NCBI GenBank assembly: GCA_963422415.1
Contig: OY729430.1
Location: forward strand, 1,860,001-1,924,000
Source: Bin34 sp963422415
Lineage (GTDB): Bacteria > Chloroflexota > Anaerolineae > Caldilineales > Caldilineaceae
DNA: 64,000 nucleotides
Direction: 5' to 3'
Positions 16,884-25,106 of this stretch are shown here, piece by piece (positions within the stretch are counted from its first letter, which is position 1; each line of letters opens with the position of its first letter). Made by a program: the position numbers and the translations under genes. Under the pieces are notes generated by a model, which worked only from the letters and a program-made list of their open reading frames with translations, searched no databases and was not told the origin of the DNA.

Positions 16884-17918
16884 ATGCCGACCGCCAGCGA
16901 TGAACGCATGGCGTCGTCGGGCCTCCTAAAGAAGGTGTTGACCCGTCCCGAGCTGGGCGCTCTCAGCGGTGCCATACTGGTATGGGTGTTTTTTGCCGTG
17001 CTGGCTCCCGGTGGCTTTCTGAGTCTGCGTGGCACCGCCAGCTACCTGGAAGTCTCCTCCCATCTGGGCCTGATGGCCGTGGCCGTGGCCCTGCTGATGA
17101 TCGGCGGCGAATTCGACCTGTCCATTGGCTCTCTCCTAGGACTCAGTGGCGCCATTACGGCCATTTTGGCCACGCAGTTTGGGCTGCCCCTCTATGTCAG
17201 CGCCCTAGTGGCCCTGATCGCGGCCTTGCTGGTGGGCTTTGTCAACGGTTGGCTGGTGGTGCGGACCCGACTTCCTTCCTTCATCATCACTTTGGGCAGC
17301 CTTTTCATCGTGCGCGGCTTGACCATTGGCATTACGCGCACCATCACCGGACGCACCCAGATAGGCGGTCTGGATGACCTGCCAGGCTACGGGTTCCTTT
17401 TTGGCCTTTTCGGTCGCGACATTCCCATTGCCGGTGTGGGATTTCCCATTTCCATTCTGTGGTGGTTTGTCTTCGCGGCCGTGGCCACTTGGGTGCTGCT
17501 GCGTACCAAGGTCGGCAATTGGATTTTCGGATTGGGTGGCGCCGAGGAAGCTGCTCGTAACGTGGGCGTACCGGTGGAACGTCTGAAAATCGGCCTCTTC
17601 ATGACCACGGCCTTCGCTGCCTGGCTAGTGGCTACCATTCAGGTTGCGGTGGTCAAGTCGGCCGACACCTTGCGGGGTGAACAACAGGAATTTGTGGCCA
17701 TCATCGCGGCCGTGATCGGCGGCAATCTGCTGACCGGGGGCTACGGGTCCGCGATAGGGGCCGTCTTGGGAGCCCTGATTTTTGGTATCGTGCGCCAAGG
17801 CATTGTGTTCGCGGGGGTGGACGCCGACTGGTTCAACGTCTTTCTGGGCGCGATGCTGATTGTGGCCGTGCTGGTGAACAATGCCATACGCACCGCGGCG
17901 GAACGGGCAAGGAACTAG
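16884..17918 (+). CDS. Sugar ABC transporter permease (Frc-like)
   Basis: 344 residues, strongly hydrophobic, with about eight to ten membrane segments and the BPD_transp_2 signature (MIGGEFDLSIGSLLGLSGA; GGNLLTGGYGSAIGAVLGALIFG). It forms the membrane channel for the sugar delivered by the upstream lipoprotein. The frame is open upstream to 16680, but that region contains the intergenic hairpins, so the ATG at 16884 is preferred; ATG at 16908 is also possible. Its stop is four bases before the ATPase gene. Confidence 0.88.
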   Translation: MPTASDERMASSGLLKKVLTRPELGALSGAILVWVFFAVLAPGGFLSLRGTASYLEVSSHLGLMAVAVALLMIGGEFDLSIGSLLGLSGAITAILATQFGLPLYVSALVALIAALLVGFVNGWLVVRTRLPSFIITLGSLFIVRGLTIGITRTITGRTQIGGLDDLPGYGFLFGLFGRDIPIAGVGFPISILWWFVFAAVATWVLLRTKVGNWIFGLGGAEEAARNVGVPVERLKIGLFMTTAFAAWLVATIQVAVVKSADTLRGEQQEFVAIIAAVIGGNLLTGGYGSAIGAVLGALIFGIVRQGIVFAGVDADWFNVFLGAMLIVAVLVNNAIRTAAERARN

Positions 17919-17922
17919 CAAC

Positions 17923-18732
17923 ATGTCAGACAACGGCGGCGCTCCCTTGCTGGAAGTGGAGCATTTGACCAAGTACTTTGGGAGCGTAATCGCGCTCCGC
18001 GATGTCTCACTCAGGGTCTATCCCGGGCAGGTTCTATGCCTCTTGGGTGACAACGGGGCGGGCAAAAGCACCTTGATCAAGACCTTGTCCGGGGTACACA
18101 AGCCGTCGGAGGGAGAGTACAGGGTGGAGGGGAACTCAGTCGAGTTCGAATCGCCGCGCGACGCGCTGGACCGGGGTATTGCCACCGTATACCAAGATCT
18201 GGCCATGATCCCGCTCATGAGCATTGCCCGCAATTTTTTTCTGGGTTCGGAGCCCACGCGCGGCTGGGGGCCCTTTCGCCGCTTTGACATCAAGCAGGCC
18301 AGCGAACTGGCCCGTTCGGAAATGGCCAAGATGGGCATTGACATTCGAGATCCCGCCCAACCCGTAGGTACGCTCTCCGGCGGCGAGAGACAATCGGTGG
18401 CCATTGCCCGAGCCGTGTATTTCGGCGCCAAGGTCTTGATATTGGACGAGCCCACCGCGGCGCTTGGAGTGAAGCAGGCCGGCACGGTGCTGCGTTACAT
18501 TCACCAGTCGCGTGAGGCGGGCATCGCCGTGATCTTCATTACCCACAACCCCCATCACGCCTGGGCGGTAGGGGATCGTTTCACCATTCTCAAGCGCGGC
18601 CGTTCCTTGGGCTACTTTGGAAAGACCGACATTACGCGCGAGGAAGTGGTGCACATGATGTCGGGAGCCGAGGAACTGGACGCCCTTTCGCACGAACTGG
18701 ACATGATTTCCACAGCTGGTCGGCAATCGTAG
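17923..18732 (+). CDS. Sugar ABC transporter ATP-binding protein (Frc-like)
   Basis: 269 residues with one nucleotide-binding domain: Walker A GDNGAGKST, signature TLSGGERQSVAIARA, Walker B VLILDEPTAALG and the H-loop ITHNPHHAW. A single ATPase domain is the FrcA pattern and differs from the tandem domains of RbsA or XylG. It would work as a homodimer with the permease encoded immediately upstream. The start at 17923 avoids overlap with the permease gene. Confidence 0.9.
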   Translation: MSDNGGAPLLEVEHLTKYFGSVIALRDVSLRVYPGQVLCLLGDNGAGKSTLIKTLSGVHKPSEGEYRVEGNSVEFESPRDALDRGIATVYQDLAMIPLMSIARNFFLGSEPTRGWGPFRRFDIKQASELARSEMAKMGIDIRDPAQPVGTLSGGERQSVAIARAVYFGAKVLILDEPTAALGVKQAGTVLRYIHQSREAGIAVIFITHNPHHAWAVGDRFTILKRGRSLGYFGKTDITREEVVHMMSGAEELDALSHELDMISTAGRQS

Positions 18733-19028
18733 GTTGCAGGGCCACACCTCCTGCCGTTCCTTCCGCGCCGGGGTCAGCCAGAAATGGATCCCTGTGCCCA
18801 TATAACCGGGACTGGTGGAACGGTCTTGGTCTGACTTCCCACCGTGGAGCATGGCATCAAGCGTAAAGAGGCATCTTGGGTGCAAGTGCCCCTCTTGATG
18901 TGCTTGTCGCATGAAACCGGCTTGATGTCTCTGGATAGAACCTATGAGATCGGTCGGATCGTTCATGCCGTGGCCGGCAGGTCCGATCTGCCGTGAAAGC
19001 CACTTTGTCGCTCCTTGGCGTCGCTCCC
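18733..19028. other. Convergent intergenic region with a weak hairpin
   Basis: 296 bases between the end of the ABC operon and the end of the fused paralogue gene on the other strand. A hairpin with AAGAGG/CCTCTT outer and CTTG/CAAG inner pairing lies near 18865-18895. It lacks a T-run on either strand, so it is only a possible transcription boundary. No gene is supported here. Confidence 0.3.
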
Positions 19029-20366
19029 TCAAGCGCCTTCCCTCGGCCCCTGCGCGTCCTGGACCCATCGGTATACATCTTCCGCTGACCAGGCATAAGG
19101 GCTGATCGCGCTGAATTGGTTTCCAATCTGCCGAATCACGATTCTGAATTGGGCTTGGGAAAGCGCGGGATTTCGAGCCAAGAAGGCTGTCAGGCCAGCC
19201 ATCAGTACCGGATTGGTCAGCATGGGCATGCGTTTGATGGCCAGCTCGCTGACGATGCTCCAATGGCGAGCCAGTTGTTCCCAGGCTCTCTGTTCTTCAA
19301 ACTCCAGCTCTACCAAGGATCTCTCGACGATCTGTCCTATCCACCAGCAGCGGGAAAAGAAGCAATCGCTGAGAACGCTGACCTTGCCCCGAATGCGACT
19401 CAATCCGCCCATCGATCGAAACACTGTGCGGACGCAGTCGTCGATGTGTTTGCTGTTGTGGCTGTCGAGGGCTCTGCCAATCCGCTCGCGCCCCTTTTTT
19501 GCCAAGCAGGAGGATGTCAGACGTTCCGCCTGAATGTGATGCAAGGTGATGGCATTCCATACGGCAACGGTAGCTGCTTCCTGCAATGTCAGCCTCCGGA
19601 AGGTCTCTCTGATCATTTGCGCCACCGCCACGGACGGGTTGTCAAAGTCGGCTTCTCGGAGCGTGGTCGGCAACAGCGGAGTGTCCAGGGTGGAGAAGTC
19701 CGTGCCCACGCCTCTGGCTGCCAGATATTCCAGAAGCCTGTTGGCGACGACGGCTTGCAGAAAAGCGATTTGTTCAGGGCCGCCCCGATGTCCAAACTGC
19801 GCATTCACCATCCGATCGCGCAGCGTGGTCAAAGGATCCGCGGTGACCTGCAACGGGTTCAGTGCGGATCGGGCCCGGTCTATGCACGTATTGGGTCGCG
19901 GATGAACATTGTCGCTCGTGAAAGGAAGCGGATCTCCGCTGGCCAACACGGCCCCTCTGGGCACCAAGATAGTGCGGCCATGCCAAAATCGGGCAACACC
20001 ATGCAGATTCCAGTCCAGATTCACCCGACAATTGCGTCGCAATACCACGGCAGGCGCCAAATACAGATCGTTGTTGCCTGCATCGGGAAGCTGCATGGTT
20101 TGTTCGGCCGTCAGCCCGCGCGCGATCAACCGTGGCGGCTGGAGGTGCTCGTTTCGCCGACCATACAGCAAGTGCGGAGCGCGCACTTCACAAACAAAGT
20201 GTGCCAGCTCCTTCTGCAACCATTGTCCGGGCAGACTGTTCGAAGCGCTGAGGGAATGACATACATGTACCGTTCCGGATTTCAATTGCCAGTCGATTCC
20301 ATAGCTGTCTGGTTCCAAGTAGTCGTCTGAATCGGTTCTCATGCATGGGAAATCATGGTTGCTCAT
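19029..20366 (-). CDS. Fused paralogue of the two unrecognised operon proteins
   Basis: 445 residues. The first ~145 residues align with the start of the 280-residue protein encoded at 24264-25106 (shared DFPCM/GFPCM, SLPGQW, FFCEVRAP-like FVCEVRAP). From about residue 155 it aligns with the whole 291-residue protein at 23382-24257 (HRGGPEQ, WNAITLHHIQ, CVRTVFRSMGGLSRIRG, SDCFFSRCWWIG). About 120 residues of the first protein are missing at the junction, so two proteins have become one. The start ATG at 20366 matches the paralogue's N-terminus. It lies downstream of the sulfur operon in the same direction after a 694-base gap. I recognise no known family; a second specificity module or a decaying duplicate are both possible. 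Confidence 0.65.
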   Translation of the reverse strand: MSNHDFPCMRTDSDDYLEPDSYGIDWQLKSGTVHVCHSLSASNSLPGQWLQKELAHFVCEVRAPHLLYGRRNEHLQPPRLIARGLTAEQTMQLPDAGNNDLYLAPAVVLRRNCRVNLDWNLHGVARFWHGRTILVPRGAVLASGDPLPFTSDNVHPRPNTCIDRARSALNPLQVTADPLTTLRDRMVNAQFGHRGGPEQIAFLQAVVANRLLEYLAARGVGTDFSTLDTPLLPTTLREADFDNPSVAVAQMIRETFRRLTLQEAATVAVWNAITLHHIQAERLTSSCLAKKGRERIGRALDSHNSKHIDDCVRTVFRSMGGLSRIRGKVSVLSDCFFSRCWWIGQIVERSLVELEFEEQRAWEQLARHWSIVSELAIKRMPMLTNPVLMAGLTAFLARNPALSQAQFRIVIRQIGNQFSAISPYAWSAEDVYRWVQDAQGPREGA

Positions 20367-21060
20367 GAGCCTGTCCCTTGGTTGCCCGTGTAGCACACGG
20401 ATGTTCCTCTTCCTGCATACAACTGCATCCGGCAATTTTCCGGTATCCAACGCTTGGAACTAGCAACATTGTCAAAGTCAGGACCACAGAGTTCTGGGGG
20501 GCCAAGGCGTGCCTTTTCGACCGGAAACTCTGGTTGGTCCTGTGGCTTGGCGGCCGCGTTGATCATGCAGACAACGAGATGGCACAAGCCCGTATGCTGT
20601 GTGGTTGTCGGTCGGCGGGAGCCGGTGGTTGGGGCTATGACGAAGGCAACTTGCGGCGCAACGATGCAATGCACACTTCCTCTGCCGCCGACTTGCCTTT
20701 GGGCCAGCCGGCTCGGATGCAAGGCATCGGGATGTAGCAAATACGTAGAGATCCTAATACGCGATTCCTACTCTTGCCAAGCATATTGCAGATTGACTTC
20801 GAGTGTGCTGCCGGGTCCCCTATCGCCATAGGGGTGTAGGCTAGGGCAAGACAAGACGGAAGGTTCGGGACTTGCCTGCGTTTCTCTGGCCCGCGGGTCT
20901 GTATCATTGGCCGGACACGGGCCTGTCAGGTCAAAATTTGACAATGCAATGCATGGCGATCCGGTCTTCCGGATCCCGGCCCCGGAATTTCCATGATAGA
21001 TCAAACTATAGTCCGCAGGTCAACCGGAGCAGCGCGTTGTTTCCCTGTGCCCAGACGGTA
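20367..21060. other. Long intergenic region between the operon and its fused paralogue
   Basis: 694 bases without a supported gene; open frames on both strands are short and composition-driven. Small dyads are present: CCCCTAT-CGCC-ATAGGGG at 20817-20834, GATCCGG-TCTT-CCGGATC at 20958-20975, and GTCAAA-A-TTTGAC at 20931-20943. None has a T-run, so no terminator is called. Any promoter for the fused paralogue must lie here if it is not read from the operon. Confidence 0.35.
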
Positions 21061-22164
21061 CTACAGCAGTCGATCGCGCGTTTCCGCCAGCAGAGACAGG
21101 AAAGTGTCAATGTCGGTGGCAGAGGTCATGCGGCTGATGCCGAGCCGGAGGCAAGAGCGGGCATGGCGGACCCGCATGGCCTTGAGGACGTGAGACACTT
21201 TGTCGGAGCGGACATGACAGGCACTTCCGGTCGATGCCGCCACTTGCGGCATCGTGCTCAGCACCGTACGGGCCAAGGCGCCGGGCAATTGCATGCAGAT
21301 GATGCCGTCTACACAACGCTCTCCAATTCGTCTGGATTTCGGCCATATGTCAAAGACGCCTTGAAGCAGGGTTTGGCTCAGTCGCCTGACATGAATCCGA
21401 TCTTCGGCACAGCGTTCCTGTGCGATCCGGCAACAAGCGCCAAAGCCAACGCAGAGAGCTGTTGGCATGGTGCCGGAACGTAGTCCGTGCTGCTGATCGC
21501 CACCGTGCAACAACGGATCGGGTTTCGGTCCCTTCCGGATCAACAGTGCCCCTATTCCTTGGGGACCATGCATCTTGTGCGCGGACAAAGTGATCAGATC
21601 GGCATTTGCGGGCAAGGCGACATTTTTCCCCAGGGCCTGCGCGGCATCGGTGTGAATCGGAATGCGTCCCGTCACCGCGTACAGTGCGTCCCAGTCTTGA
21701 GTGACTCCGGTTTCGTTGTTCACGGTCATGATCGAAAGCATCAGAACGTTGGAACTCAGAGCCTGATCCAAGGCCTCCAGATCCACATGTCCCGTGGGCA
21801 GCACCGGCAACACGCGCAATTCGAAGCCCCACAGCTTCAGCAAGCGCTTGAGATTCAGAACTGAAGCGTGCTCGGTGGCACAGGCGAGAAGAGTGCGCCG
21901 CGTGCCGCCCAGACGCAGTTCCCGCAAGGCCATGCCCAGCAAGGCCAGTGAATTGGCCTCCGTGGCTCCAGAAGTGAATACCAGACGGCCCGGCCCCACC
22001 AAGTTCTGCACTTCCTGCTGAGCCTGCTCAATCCGCGCGCTGGCTTGAACTCCCCAAACATGAGTGGCGTGAGGGTTGCCCGGCTCGCATGTCTGCATGG
22101 CCGCTGCCACTTCCCGATCCAGTCGAGTGCTGGCCGGGCTGTCTAGATACAGAATAGAGGGCAT
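21061..22164 (-). CDS. Cysteine desulfurase (DndA/IscS-like)
   Basis: 367 residues, complete class V PLP enzyme. The PLP lysine is Lys197 in SAHKMHGPQG. The catalytic cysteine is Cys316 in STGSACHVRS, a short-loop type I context like IscS and DndA. It releases sulfur from cysteine as an enzyme-bound persulfide. It is the last gene of the five-gene operon, six bases after the PP-loop gene. No iscU, sufBCD or tRNA thiolation gene is beside it, so its sulfur most likely goes to the adjacent PP-loop protein, as DndA serves DndC. Confidence 0.88.
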   Translation of the reverse strand: MPSILYLDSPASTRLDREVAAAMQTCEPGNPHATHVWGVQASARIEQAQQEVQNLVGPGRLVFTSGATEANSLALLGMALRELRLGGTRRTLLACATEHASVLNLKRLLKLWGFELRVLPVLPTGHVDLEALDQALSSNVLMLSIMTVNNETGVTQDWDALYAVTGRIPIHTDAAQALGKNVALPANADLITLSAHKMHGPQGIGALLIRKGPKPDPLLHGGDQQHGLRSGTMPTALCVGFGACCRIAQERCAEDRIHVRRLSQTLLQGVFDIWPKSRRIGERCVDGIICMQLPGALARTVLSTMPQVAASTGSACHVRSDKVSHVLKAMRVRHARSCLRLGISRMTSATDIDTFLSLLAETRDRLL

Positions 22165-22170
22165 GCCGAT

Positions 22171-23385
22171 TCAGTCTGTGCAGAAACAGGGCAGATCATC
22201 CGCAGGGATGTCTTGGGACCGCAATTCCAGCAAGTTTTCGTAGGCAAACCGTTCGTTGCGGCCAAAAAATCCGAAGCGGACCTGGTGACCGGTCGACTTG
22301 CCCTCGCGTATCTCGGATACCGCACGCTGATACCTCTGTTCGATATCGACCCACCATGAAAGCTGTGAGGGGCCTTTTACGGCAGTTTGGGGATCGGCGG
22401 CGATGGTGCGCAAAGTGCGCGCGCCTTTCATGAAGCAAAACGCACAGTTGGAATACCGGCTGTCCAATTTCAGATCCCAGTCCTGCTTTTGCCAGAAAGT
22501 CTGTACCGTCTCCGTGTGGATGCCGGCGTCGAACAGCGGAAAGTAGGGCAACTCACCATCCTCTCCGCGCCGTGCCCGTATATTGCCTACCCTAGCCGGT
22601 TCGTCGCCGCGCAAGCCCAGAAGGGCAATGTAAGGCACGGCGTGGGCGCCATGCATGGACACCACACCGTCCAAGGCTCGTGCCTGCAGATTTCCCACCG
22701 TGGCTCGAGGAACGACAGTGTAGTCGGTGTACAACTGTGATGGCCTGACCCAAGGGCAGGTCCGCAAATATTTCTGGTAATGGAGCAGTTCCGGTTTGGT
22801 CAGGGACGTCCCTTGGTACGAACGGGCAATTTCCCGATCCGAGAGCTGGGAGTGATCGTAGTAGTGGCCCAAACGCCGTGTGGCATGCTGACCGCTGAAC
22901 CATTCGGCCAGAAACTGCTTCGTAACCTGGATTTTCATGTGATCGGTGCAGAGACGCTGGAAGCGGTTGGGCAGTCGTGTGTCAAACGAAATCGCCTCTT
23001 CGAATATTTCTCCGCGGTACCGGAGACCCCGGGGTCTGTTGCGCATCCACAAATGGGCCTTGGCCAGACGCCAAGAGCGAGTGCGGCGCCAATAGCCGTT
23101 GCGCGGAGCCTCGTAGGTCTGAAACTCCGTCAGGAAAAAAGGGATGTCACCGATACGCTCCGCTTCCTTTTTGCATCGGATCACGAATTCATACGTATGA
23201 AAGTGTTCTGCAGACGTGTTGTTGAACACGATCACATCGCCTCGCTGCGCATCCAGCTGTTGGTTCTCCAGAAGCGCAAACAGCAACAGGGCGCTGGATC
23301 GTCCGCCCGAAAACTTGACCACGTGGGGCAGCCTCTCGTGGTCCTTGATCTGATAGTTGATCCGCAGCTTGGGTACGGCGTTCAT
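22171..23385 (-). CDS. PAPS-reductase / DndC-like PP-loop protein
   Basis: 404 residues. The N-terminal ATP pyrophosphatase loop is SGGRSS (residues 26-31), used to adenylate a substrate before sulfur transfer. Typical downstream blocks of the family follow: RLCTDHMKIQ, CPWVRPSQLY and NCAFCFMKGARTL. With the terminal CFCTD these supply cysteines that could bind an iron-sulfur cluster, as in DndC. It overlaps the preceding gene by four bases (ATGA) and is followed by the cysteine desulfurase after six. It is shorter than most DndC proteins, and dndB, dndD and dndE are absent. Sulfate-assimilation PAPS reductase is unlikely given the partners. Confidence 0.82.
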   Translation of the reverse strand: MNAVPKLRINYQIKDHERLPHVVKFSGGRSSALLLFALLENQQLDAQRGDVIVFNNTSAEHFHTYEFVIRCKKEAERIGDIPFFLTEFQTYEAPRNGYWRRTRSWRLAKAHLWMRNRPRGLRYRGEIFEEAISFDTRLPNRFQRLCTDHMKIQVTKQFLAEWFSGQHATRRLGHYYDHSQLSDREIARSYQGTSLTKPELLHYQKYLRTCPWVRPSQLYTDYTVVPRATVGNLQARALDGVVSMHGAHAVPYIALLGLRGDEPARVGNIRARRGEDGELPYFPLFDAGIHTETVQTFWQKQDWDLKLDSRYSNCAFCFMKGARTLRTIAADPQTAVKGPSQLSWWVDIEQRYQRAVSEIREGKSTGHQVRFGFFGRNERFAYENLLELRSQDIPADDLPCFCTD

Positions 23386-24257
23386 GGCCGATCGCCGTGT
23401 ACAAGCCAGTCATAAATTTCTGTCGCGGTCCAAAAATAGGGACTGACATCGCTGAATTTGACGCCAATGCGCTGCATGAGATCTCTGGGATCGGTCTTTG
23501 GACATTCAATCAACGTAGCGATGAGGCCGGCCGTTATCGTGGGAGCCGCCACGATGGTCAAGCGTCTGACGGCCCATTCGCTGATGGAACTCCAGTGGCG
23601 ATTGAGCGCTTCCCAAGCCGCCGTCTCGTCGAATTCCAATTCTGTGCGGGCCTGTTCGATGACATGCCCCAACCACCAATGACGCGAGAAAACACAGTCG
23701 CTGATGACGCTGACATTGCCCCGAATGCGCACCAAGCCTCCCATCGTGCGAAATACGGTCCGCACGCAACCGTCAATCGCTTTCTTGGCCTTCTGGCTGT
23801 TTCCGCTGTGGTTCAGCGCTTTCTGAATGCGTGCCTTGCCCGATTCCTTGTCGCTGGAGGCGGCCAGATAGGAGGCCTCCAGGCGGTTTTCTTGAATGTT
23901 GTGCAAGGTTACGGCGTTCCAGACGCTGACATAGGAGGCTTCCTGCTGTGTCAGGTCCTTGAAAGTAGCTCTGATCCGTTGTGCAGTGTTCACTGGTGCC
24001 TTGACAAACTCACCCTCCTGCAATTTGTTGGCCAGCAAGGGAATGTTCAGTTCTGCAAAGTCCTGCCCTACGCTCTGAGTGCCTAGATAATCCAAGAACG
24101 TGTTGTTGGCTACGGCAGCCAAGAAGTCGACCTGTTCAGGACCGCCTCGGTGCTCTTGGCTGGGATTTACCAAGCGATTGCGCAACCGGGTCAGCGGGTC
24201 CTTGGCTTGGTTGCGGGGGTTCAGGGCTTGTCGAGCACTGTCTATGCGGGTTTGCAC
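23382..24257 (-). CDS. Unrecognised operon protein B (C-terminal-type partner)
   Basis: 291 residues, starting at GTG six bases after the stop of the 280-residue gene and overlapping the PP-loop gene by four. I recognise no firm family. Conserved with the downstream fused paralogue are HRGGPEQ, WNAVTLHNIQENRL and a long block CVRTVFRTMGGLVRIRG...SDCVFSRHWWLGHVIE, so these residues are probably functional. The SR-WW-G region faintly recalls DUF6339-type proteins, but I cannot confirm this. There is no signal peptide or membrane segment, so it is likely cytoplasmic and acts with protein A, to which it is fused in the paralogue. Confidence 0.7.
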   Translation of the reverse strand: MQTRIDSARQALNPRNQAKDPLTRLRNRLVNPSQEHRGGPEQVDFLAAVANNTFLDYLGTQSVGQDFAELNIPLLANKLQEGEFVKAPVNTAQRIRATFKDLTQQEASYVSVWNAVTLHNIQENRLEASYLAASSDKESGKARIQKALNHSGNSQKAKKAIDGCVRTVFRTMGGLVRIRGNVSVISDCVFSRHWWLGHVIEQARTELEFDETAAWEALNRHWSSISEWAVRRLTIVAAPTITAGLIATLIECPKTDPRDLMQRIGVKFSDVSPYFWTATEIYDWLVHGDRP

Positions 24258-24263
24258 TACAGT

Positions 24264-25106
24264 CTATTCGCTTTGAGGAGTCATCAAGGGGTACAGGGTC
24301 GAAGCGATGAACAGCGTGTCATTCCAGGAATCCCCCTCGTCTACCCAAGGTGGCGACTTGGATGTTTCATCTTCGACCATCTTGCCCAATCCTTTCAGCG
24401 CCTCGTGCGTGGGCTTCTTGTCGGAAAATTCCTCCTTGATGGCGTCCAGCATGCGTGCCAGACAACCCACAAAGAAAGCGCTGTTCCACTCGGGAAACTG
24501 TTCACTGCGCAATGCATTCAATGTTTTGGCCGAAACATGAACACGCAGTCTCCACTGATCTTCATCTTGAGTCACTTCGGACCTTATTACGGTGCAGGTG
24601 TCACCGGTCAAGTTCTCATCCCGCTGGAACTCGAGTAGATTGACTATGGTGTCCGTTCCCTCAAATATATTGCCGCCGGCCAGTACAGTGCCTTTGGTTC
24701 CCGAAACAACACGGTCATGCCAAATGGAGGATACGCCGTGTGTCTTTTCATCCAGCTTGACCTGACGGTCATCCTGCAGCACGATGCCGGGCATGAAGTA
24801 CAGGGTCTTGTCCTGAGCGTCGGGACATTTGACCGTCTGATCGACGGTCAAGCCACCCTCCTTGTGCAATTTCGGGGACTGGGTGCATGCGCTGTTCCGG
24901 CAATACAGCATATAGGGCGCTCGTACTTCGCAGAAGAAGGTGGCCAGCCCTTCCTGTATCCATTGGCCCGGCAAGGAGCCGGCATCTTGGAGACGGTGGG
25001 TAATCTGCAGCACATCGTCTTGCTGCACTAGTTCGACCGAATAGCCTTCAGGGTTCTGATAGTCGCTGGAATCAGGGTGCATGCAGGGAAACCCCAGAGA
25101 GCTCAC
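24264..25106 (-). CDS. Unrecognised operon protein A (N-terminal-type partner)
   Basis: 280 residues, no family recognised. The GTG start overlaps the stop of the GHKL gene (GTGA), pointing to translational coupling. Its first half (GFPCMHPDSSDY, SLPGQWIQ, FFCEVRAPYMLYC) is conserved in the fused paralogue; the second half, including a lysine/glutamate-rich helical stretch (MLDAIKEEFSDKKPTHEALK), is absent there. Its first half is rich in short beta-like segments. It is soluble, without signal peptide. Its place between the ATPase and protein B suggests a subunit of one complex. Confidence 0.7.
   Translation of the reverse strand: MSSLGFPCMHPDSSDYQNPEGYSVELVQQDDVLQITHRLQDAGSLPGQWIQEGLATFFCEVRAPYMLYCRNSACTQSPKLHKEGGLTVDQTVKCPDAQDKTLYFMPGIVLQDDRQVKLDEKTHGVSSIWHDRVVSGTKGTVLAGGNIFEGTDTIVNLLEFQRDENLTGDTCTVIRSEVTQDEDQWRLRVHVSAKTLNALRSEQFPEWNSAFFVGCLARMLDAIKEEFSDKKPTHEALKGLGKMVEDETSKSPPWVDEGDSWNDTLFIASTLYPLMTPQSE

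Noticed and set aside
20817..20834. Hairpin CCCCTAT/ATAGGGG as a terminator
   Set aside because: No T-run on either strand; it may be chance in a GC-rich gap.
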